From positions 1-8,748 of the forward strand of contig JADMIH010000161.1 of the NCBI GenBank assembly GCA_015478675.1: a stretch of DNA of 8,748 nucleotides. The letters are read 5' to 3'. Positions 5,129 through 8,748 of the stretch are shown here, piece after piece. This DNA comes from Chloroflexota bacterium (lineage in GTDB: Bacteria > Chloroflexota > Chloroflexia > QHBQ01 > JADMIH01). A program made the translations under genes and the position numbers. The notes under the pieces were generated by a model. That model made no database searches. It had not been told where the DNA came from and saw nothing but the letters and a program-made list of their open reading frames with translations. Position 1 is the stretch's first letter; every line of letters starts with the position of its first letter.

Positions 5129-8100
5129 ATGGCACGCCTCCAGTTATCGCTCCTGGGTGCATTGCAAATCGCGCTCGACGGGCAACAGGTGTCCGGGTTC
5201 GAATCGGGCAAGGTACGCGCCTTACTCGCATATCTTGCCTTGCACGCTAATCGAGCCCAGAATCGGGACGCTCTCGTGGGGCTGTTGTGGCCCGAACAGC
5301 CCGAGGAGGCAGCCAGGGCCAATCTGCGCCAGGCTCTAGCCAATTTGCGGCGTGCGATTTCTGACGCCAATGCTGACCCACCGTTCTTGCTCGTTTCTCG
5401 CGACGCTGTCCAGTTCAACCCGGCCGGCGACTCCTGGGTGGACGTGGGGGCCTTCACCGCGCTCATGGATGCTTGCGACCGACACGTGCATCGCCGTATC
5501 GAGGCGTGCACGTCTTGCGCGCATCGCCTCACCCAAGCGGTCGAATTGTATCGCGGGCCATTCCTGGATGGGTTGTTCGTCCAGGAGAGCGTGGCGTTCG
5601 AGGAATGGCTGATCCTCCAGCGGGAGGCATTGCACCGTCGCGCCCTGCAAGCTCTATTTCAACTGGCCGCCTATCACGAGCGACGGGGGGCATACGACGA
5701 AGCATATCACTATGCTTCGCAGCAGCTGGAGCTGGAGCCGTGGCGCGAAGAAGCTCACCGCCAGGTGATGCGTGTGCTTGTGCTCCAAGGGGAACGCACC
5801 GCCGCGCTGGCCCAATATGACACCTGTCGTCGCTTGCTGCTGGCAGGGTTGAGCGTCGAGCCATCGGAGGCCACAACAGCCCTCTATGAGCGTATCCGCG
5901 AGGCTGAAGGTGATGCACCGCTTGCCCGCGAGGAACTGGCTCTCCCCTCGGCACGACCACATAATCTCCCGCCGCAACCGACCCCTTTCATAGGGCGCGA
6001 GCGCGAACTCGCAGAACTGGCCGAGTTGATCGAGCGTCCGGAGTGCCGCCTCATTACGCTGGTCGGCCAGGGTGGAAGCGGAAAGACCCGGATGGCGCTG
6101 CAAGCGGCCGCTGAGCAGATCGGGGCGTTTTCGGACGGGGTCTATTTCGTCCCCTTAGCACCAGTTGAATCGAGCCAATTCTTGGTCTCCACGATTGGCA
6201 CGGCAATGGGCTTCTCTTTCTCCGTTCAGAGAGACGCCAGAACCCAGCTCCTCAACGAACTGAGCGACAAAGAGCTACTCTTGGTGCTTGATAACTTTGA
6301 ACACCTGATGGATGCAACCGACTTGATTATTGCGATCCTTCAACAAGCAGCAGGTGTGACGATCCTTGCGACTGCACGCGAGCGGTTGAATCTACAGGGC
6401 GAATGGGCGGTAGCGGTCGAGGGACTCCCCTACCCCGATCTGGAAAGCGTCGATTCGCTGGAGAACTACGCTGCTTTACAGTTGTTTGTGCAGAGCGCCC
6501 GCCGCACGGAGTCTAGCTTCGCGTTGAACAGCCAGGTTCGGCTTGCCGTGCTGAGGATATGCCGGTTGGTGGGTGGTCTACCCCTGGCAATCGAGCTGGC
6601 TGCCGGCTGGGTGTCAGTGCTCTCGGCCAACGAGATCGCGCAGGAGATAGAGAACAACCTCGATTTCCTCGCCACGCAGCTCAAAGATGTCCCAGCACGA
6701 CATCGGAACATGCGGGCCGTGTTCGACCGTTCCTGGAGCCTTCTGTCCGAGCAGGAACGAGACCTATTCGTCAGGCTATCGGTCTTCCGAGGAGGTTTCC
6801 AAAGGGAAGCTTCTGAACGAGGAGGGGGTGCTTCTCTTCACTTGCTTTCATCTCTGGTCTCGAAATCGTTCCTGCATCGCATTCCCCGGGGGCGCTACGA
6901 AATCCACGAACTTCTCCGGCAATATGCATATGACAAACTGCAAGCCCTTTCCAACTCCATTGAAGCACATGACACACATGCCGGCTATTACGCAACCTTC
7001 GTCCGGAAGCGGGAAGATCGGCTGCGCGGACATGACCAGTTGAACGCGATCGCTGAGATTGGTGACGAGATCGACAACGTGCGCGAGGCTTGGCATTGGG
7101 CTGTCGAGCATATGCACGTCGCGGAGATCGATGCCTTCTCCGAGGGGCTGTGGTTCTTTTACGAGATTCGTGGCTTGGCACAGGAGGGATTTGAAGCTTT
7201 TGGGCGAGCGGTCACGGCAGTGAGCTCAGATTTAACTGCCGACGAAGCGCTGGATAGACTGGATAGAGAGGAAGCGCTCGCCCTGGGAAAGGTGCTGGCT
7301 CGACGAGCAGCTTTTGGCACTCGCCTGGGGCGTAACACCGAGGGCCGCGATATGCTCGAGCAAAGCATTAAACTGCTTCAGCGCTTCGGAGCACGAAGGG
7401 AAGTCGCTTTTGCGCTTAATATGCTCGGTATGGTAGCGCGATTGCAGAGCGAATATGCGCAGGCAAGGGCATTTCTTCAGGAAAGCCTGGTACTCTTTCG
7501 TGAGGTTGGTGATCGCTGGGGCATCGCCTACTCGCTAAGCGACCTCGGCAATGTGGCGTACTTGCTGGGAGAATTCGAGGAGGCTATGCGCTTGCACGAA
7601 GAAAGCCTGAATATTTCCAGACAAGCAGGTGACTGCCGAGCCATGATCTTCTGCCTAAGTGACATGTCCAGTGTCGCCATATCGCTAGGTAAGTACGGGG
7701 CCGCCGAGCGGTTTTGCCAGGAAGTGCTGTCCCTATCTCAACAGATCGGTCATCGTTGGGGCCGAGCCATCTCACTCTACCAGCTCGGCAGTATTGCGCT
7801 GTATTCGGGCAATTTCACGCAAGGAAAAACATTCTTGGAGGAGAGCTTGAGGGCGTTCCGCGAAATGGGCGACCTTCAACACGCGTCTATTCCTCTTGAA
7901 CGTCTAGGTTATCTCGCCTATCTACAGGGGGATCACGTTTTGGCTCAGCACCTGCTCCAGGAGGCCCTTGCCCTCTGTGATGACACCGGCTACCAGCGCG
8001 GTAGAGCCTCTACCCTCAATACTCTGGGCATGATAATCGTCTCTGTCTCAGGTGTCGCCGAAATCAAGCAAGCAGAAGGTAACGTCGAGGCTCCTGCATG

Positions 8101-8437
8101 GGCGCTGGGCGAGGCTCAGAAGGCACAACAGTATCTTCAAGAGGCGTTGGCGGACGCACTGGAAATCCAGGCATGGTCGCTTGTGCTGGATATTCTGGTG
8201 AGCATGGTAGTAGCGCGGGCAACTGACCTGCCGCCTGAAGAGGCTTATGAGATTCTGTCCCTGGTCCGCGAGCATCCCTCAAGCGACAAGCAGACAAAAG
8301 ATAGGGCAGAGAGGGCGCTTAGTGCATTGGAAGGGGTTGCGGGTAATAATCGTAACGCGAGCGCTCGAACCCGAGAAGATTCAAGAACTTTGGAGCAGAT
8401 GGTGAGCCGGATGGTAAGACCGGCTCAGGAGGCCTAA
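5129..8437 (+). CDS. SARP/BTAD - NB-ARC (STAND) - TPR transcriptional regulator (AfsR-like)
   Basis: This 1102-residue cytoplasmic regulator is predicted to bind DNA through its head and to switch activity by nucleotide-dependent changes in its STAND ATPase. Residues about 1-100 are the OmpR-like winged helix of SARPs (SLLGALQIALDGQQ, KVRALLAYLALHA, RANLRQALANLRRAI). Residues about 104-260 are the bacterial transcriptional activation domain (AFEEWLILQREALHRRAL, LELEPWREEAHRQVMRVL), including a CxxC (Cys127, Cys130). NB-ARC spans about 284-605, with Walker A GQGGSGKT (313-320), Walker B LLLVLDNFE (383-391), the ATARERL sensor region (414-420), GLPL (483-486) and an MHD-like IHELLRQYA (592-600). 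The tail is TPR: a conserved Gly starts each of six repeats at 754, 794, 834, 874, 914 and 954, exactly 40 residues apart. The rest (about 970-1102) is helical, then polar. I chose the ATG at 5129; GTG 5099 is an alternative. Divergence from the enzyme operon and a repeat-bearing promoter suggest autoregulation and/or control of that operon. The ligand sensed by the TPRs is unknown. Confidence 0.92.
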   Translation: MARLQLSLLGALQIALDGQQVSGFESGKVRALLAYLALHANRAQNRDALVGLLWPEQPEEAARANLRQALANLRRAISDANADPPFLLVSRDAVQFNPAGDSWVDVGAFTALMDACDRHVHRRIEACTSCAHRLTQAVELYRGPFLDGLFVQESVAFEEWLILQREALHRRALQALFQLAAYHERRGAYDEAYHYASQQLELEPWREEAHRQVMRVLVLQGERTAALAQYDTCRRLLLAGLSVEPSEATTALYERIREAEGDAPLAREELALPSARPHNLPPQPTPFIGRERELAELAELIERPECRLITLVGQGGSGKTRMALQAAAEQIGAFSDGVYFVPLAPVESSQFLVSTIGTAMGFSFSVQRDARTQLLNELSDKELLLVLDNFEHLMDATDLIIAILQQAAGVTILATARERLNLQGEWAVAVEGLPYPDLESVDSLENYAALQLFVQSARRTESSFALNSQVRLAVLRICRLVGGLPLAIELAAGWVSVLSANEIAQEIENNLDFLATQLKDVPARHRNMRAVFDRSWSLLSEQERDLFVRLSVFRGGFQREASERGGGASLHLLSSLVSKSFLHRIPRGRYEIHELLRQYAYDKLQALSNSIEAHDTHAGYYATFVRKREDRLRGHDQLNAIAEIGDEIDNVREAWHWAVEHMHVAEIDAFSEGLWFFYEIRGLAQEGFEAFGRAVTAVSSDLTADEALDRLDREEALALGKVLARRAAFGTRLGRNTEGRDMLEQSIKLLQRFGARREVAFALNMLGMVARLQSEYAQARAFLQESLVLFREVGDRWGIAYSLSDLGNVAYLLGEFEEAMRLHEESLNISRQAGDCRAMIFCLSDMSSVAISLGKYGAAERFCQEVLSLSQQIGHRWGRAISLYQLGSIALYSGNFTQGKTFLEESLRAFREMGDLQHASIPLERLGYLAYLQGDHVLAQHLLQEALALCDDTGYQRGRASTLNTLGMIIVSVSGVAEIKQAEGNVEAPAWALGEAQKAQQYLQEALADALEIQAWSLVLDILVSMVVARATDLPPEEAYEILSLVREHPSSDKQTKDRAERALSALEGVAGNNRNASARTREDSRTLEQMVSRMVRPAQEA

Positions 8438-8748
8438 GCGACTTCGAGGGCCCCACCTTGGTCGGATATCCGCTCTATCACCTCTGATGCTGCAAACCAC
8501 CTAAACTAAATCCAAGATGAAACCCGCATAGGGCCGAGTGGTATACTGCCAGCAATACCATCACCGACCTGTGAGGGCTGTCTAATGAACGAGATGTTGG
8601 TCACCCTTTCAAGCATGTAGATTTCACTTTGGTATCAGTTTAGCATCAGGCGCACGCTGTTGAGATCGGGCGCGAGCTATGCGGCGCGACTTGTGGTGCG
8701 TCCTGTAGAGCGGTGGCCTGCTTGGGTGGGTTGGTGCCGTGCCCAGAG
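8438..8748. other. Gene-free right flank
   Basis: No open frame here has both a ribosome binding site and a recognisable product. An 11-codon frame at 8585-8620 is too short to support. I read the three minus-strand frames from the right edge: they stop within roughly 45 codons and show no familiar motif, so no truncated neighbour gene can be claimed. TGGTAT (8539-8544) and ATACCA (8555-8560) form a 6-bp inverted repeat with a 10-nt spacer, about 100 bp after the regulator's stop. No clear intrinsic terminator was seen. Confidence 0.55.

Noticed and set aside
4930..5532. The minus-strand open frame of the 83-aa gene continues upstream to 5532 (284 codons).
   Set aside because: The upstream part runs antisense through the regulator's winged-helix and BTAD region and the promoter, has Cys/Arg/Ser-rich shadow-like composition, and lacks a ribosome binding site. 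The internal ATG at 4929 has AGGAG.
8539..8560. TGGTAT/ATACCA inverted repeat as an operator or attachment site.
   Set aside because: Only 6 bp per arm with a 10-nt spacer in a region with no neighbouring gene. Expected by chance often enough that no role can be claimed.
1..8748. CRISPR array, tRNA/rRNA gene or transposable element with a transposase.
   Set aside because: No spaced identical repeats of CRISPR type, no cloverleaf or rRNA-like stretch, and no transposase or integrase motifs were seen on either strand.

Overview
The window looks like bacterial chromosome of moderately high GC content, most likely from a Chloroflexota-type organism (Ktedonobacteria or relatives). That placement is an inference. 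It rests on the architecture of the large regulator (SARP/BTAD head, NB-ARC ATPase, long 40-residue TPR tail, and a CxxC in the BTAD region) and on a small tryptophan-containing protein of the 'YLLRLW...WRASLEDP.T' type, both of which I recall as common in that phylum. No rRNA, tRNA, CRISPR array, transposase or phage gene was seen.

Layout. Positions 1-263 hold no convincing gene, only a 14-bp tandem repeat (27-54) and a short inverted repeat (68-101). Positions 264-4929 hold four genes on the minus strand, read right to left. They are an 83-residue protein (4929-4678), a signal-anchored or secreted alpha/beta hydrolase (4637-3681), an Rv2258c-like SAM-dependent methyltransferase (3643-2561), and an unusual two-enzyme fusion of an alpha/beta hydrolase with a GT-B glycosyltransferase (2447-264). 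Gaps are 40, 37 and 113 nt. The largest gap holds an 18-bp perfect inverted repeat built from 7-bp units. Each gene has a good Shine-Dalgarno sequence, and for three of them it places the start well inside the longest open frame. Positions 4930-5128 form a divergent control region with a perfect TATAAT box, preceded by three AAGGRS direct repeats at exactly 11-bp spacing. Positions 5129-8437 on the plus strand encode a 1102-residue SARP-STAND-TPR regulator. Positions 8438-8748 contain no recognisable gene.

How it may work together (inference). The divergent pairing suggests that the SARP-type ATPase regulator senses a signal through its NB-ARC/TPR half and controls itself and/or the four-gene operon. 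The operon's methyltransferase, glycosyltransferase and two hydrolases resemble a compact tailoring, modification or detoxification cassette for a small molecule or lipid. There is no core biosynthetic enzyme (PKS, NRPS, terpene cyclase) in the window, so it is not a complete biosynthetic cluster as seen. The points most worth following are the hydrolase-glycosyltransferase fusion, the 11-bp-spaced repeats upstream of the regulator, and the repeat elements inserted around the operon.
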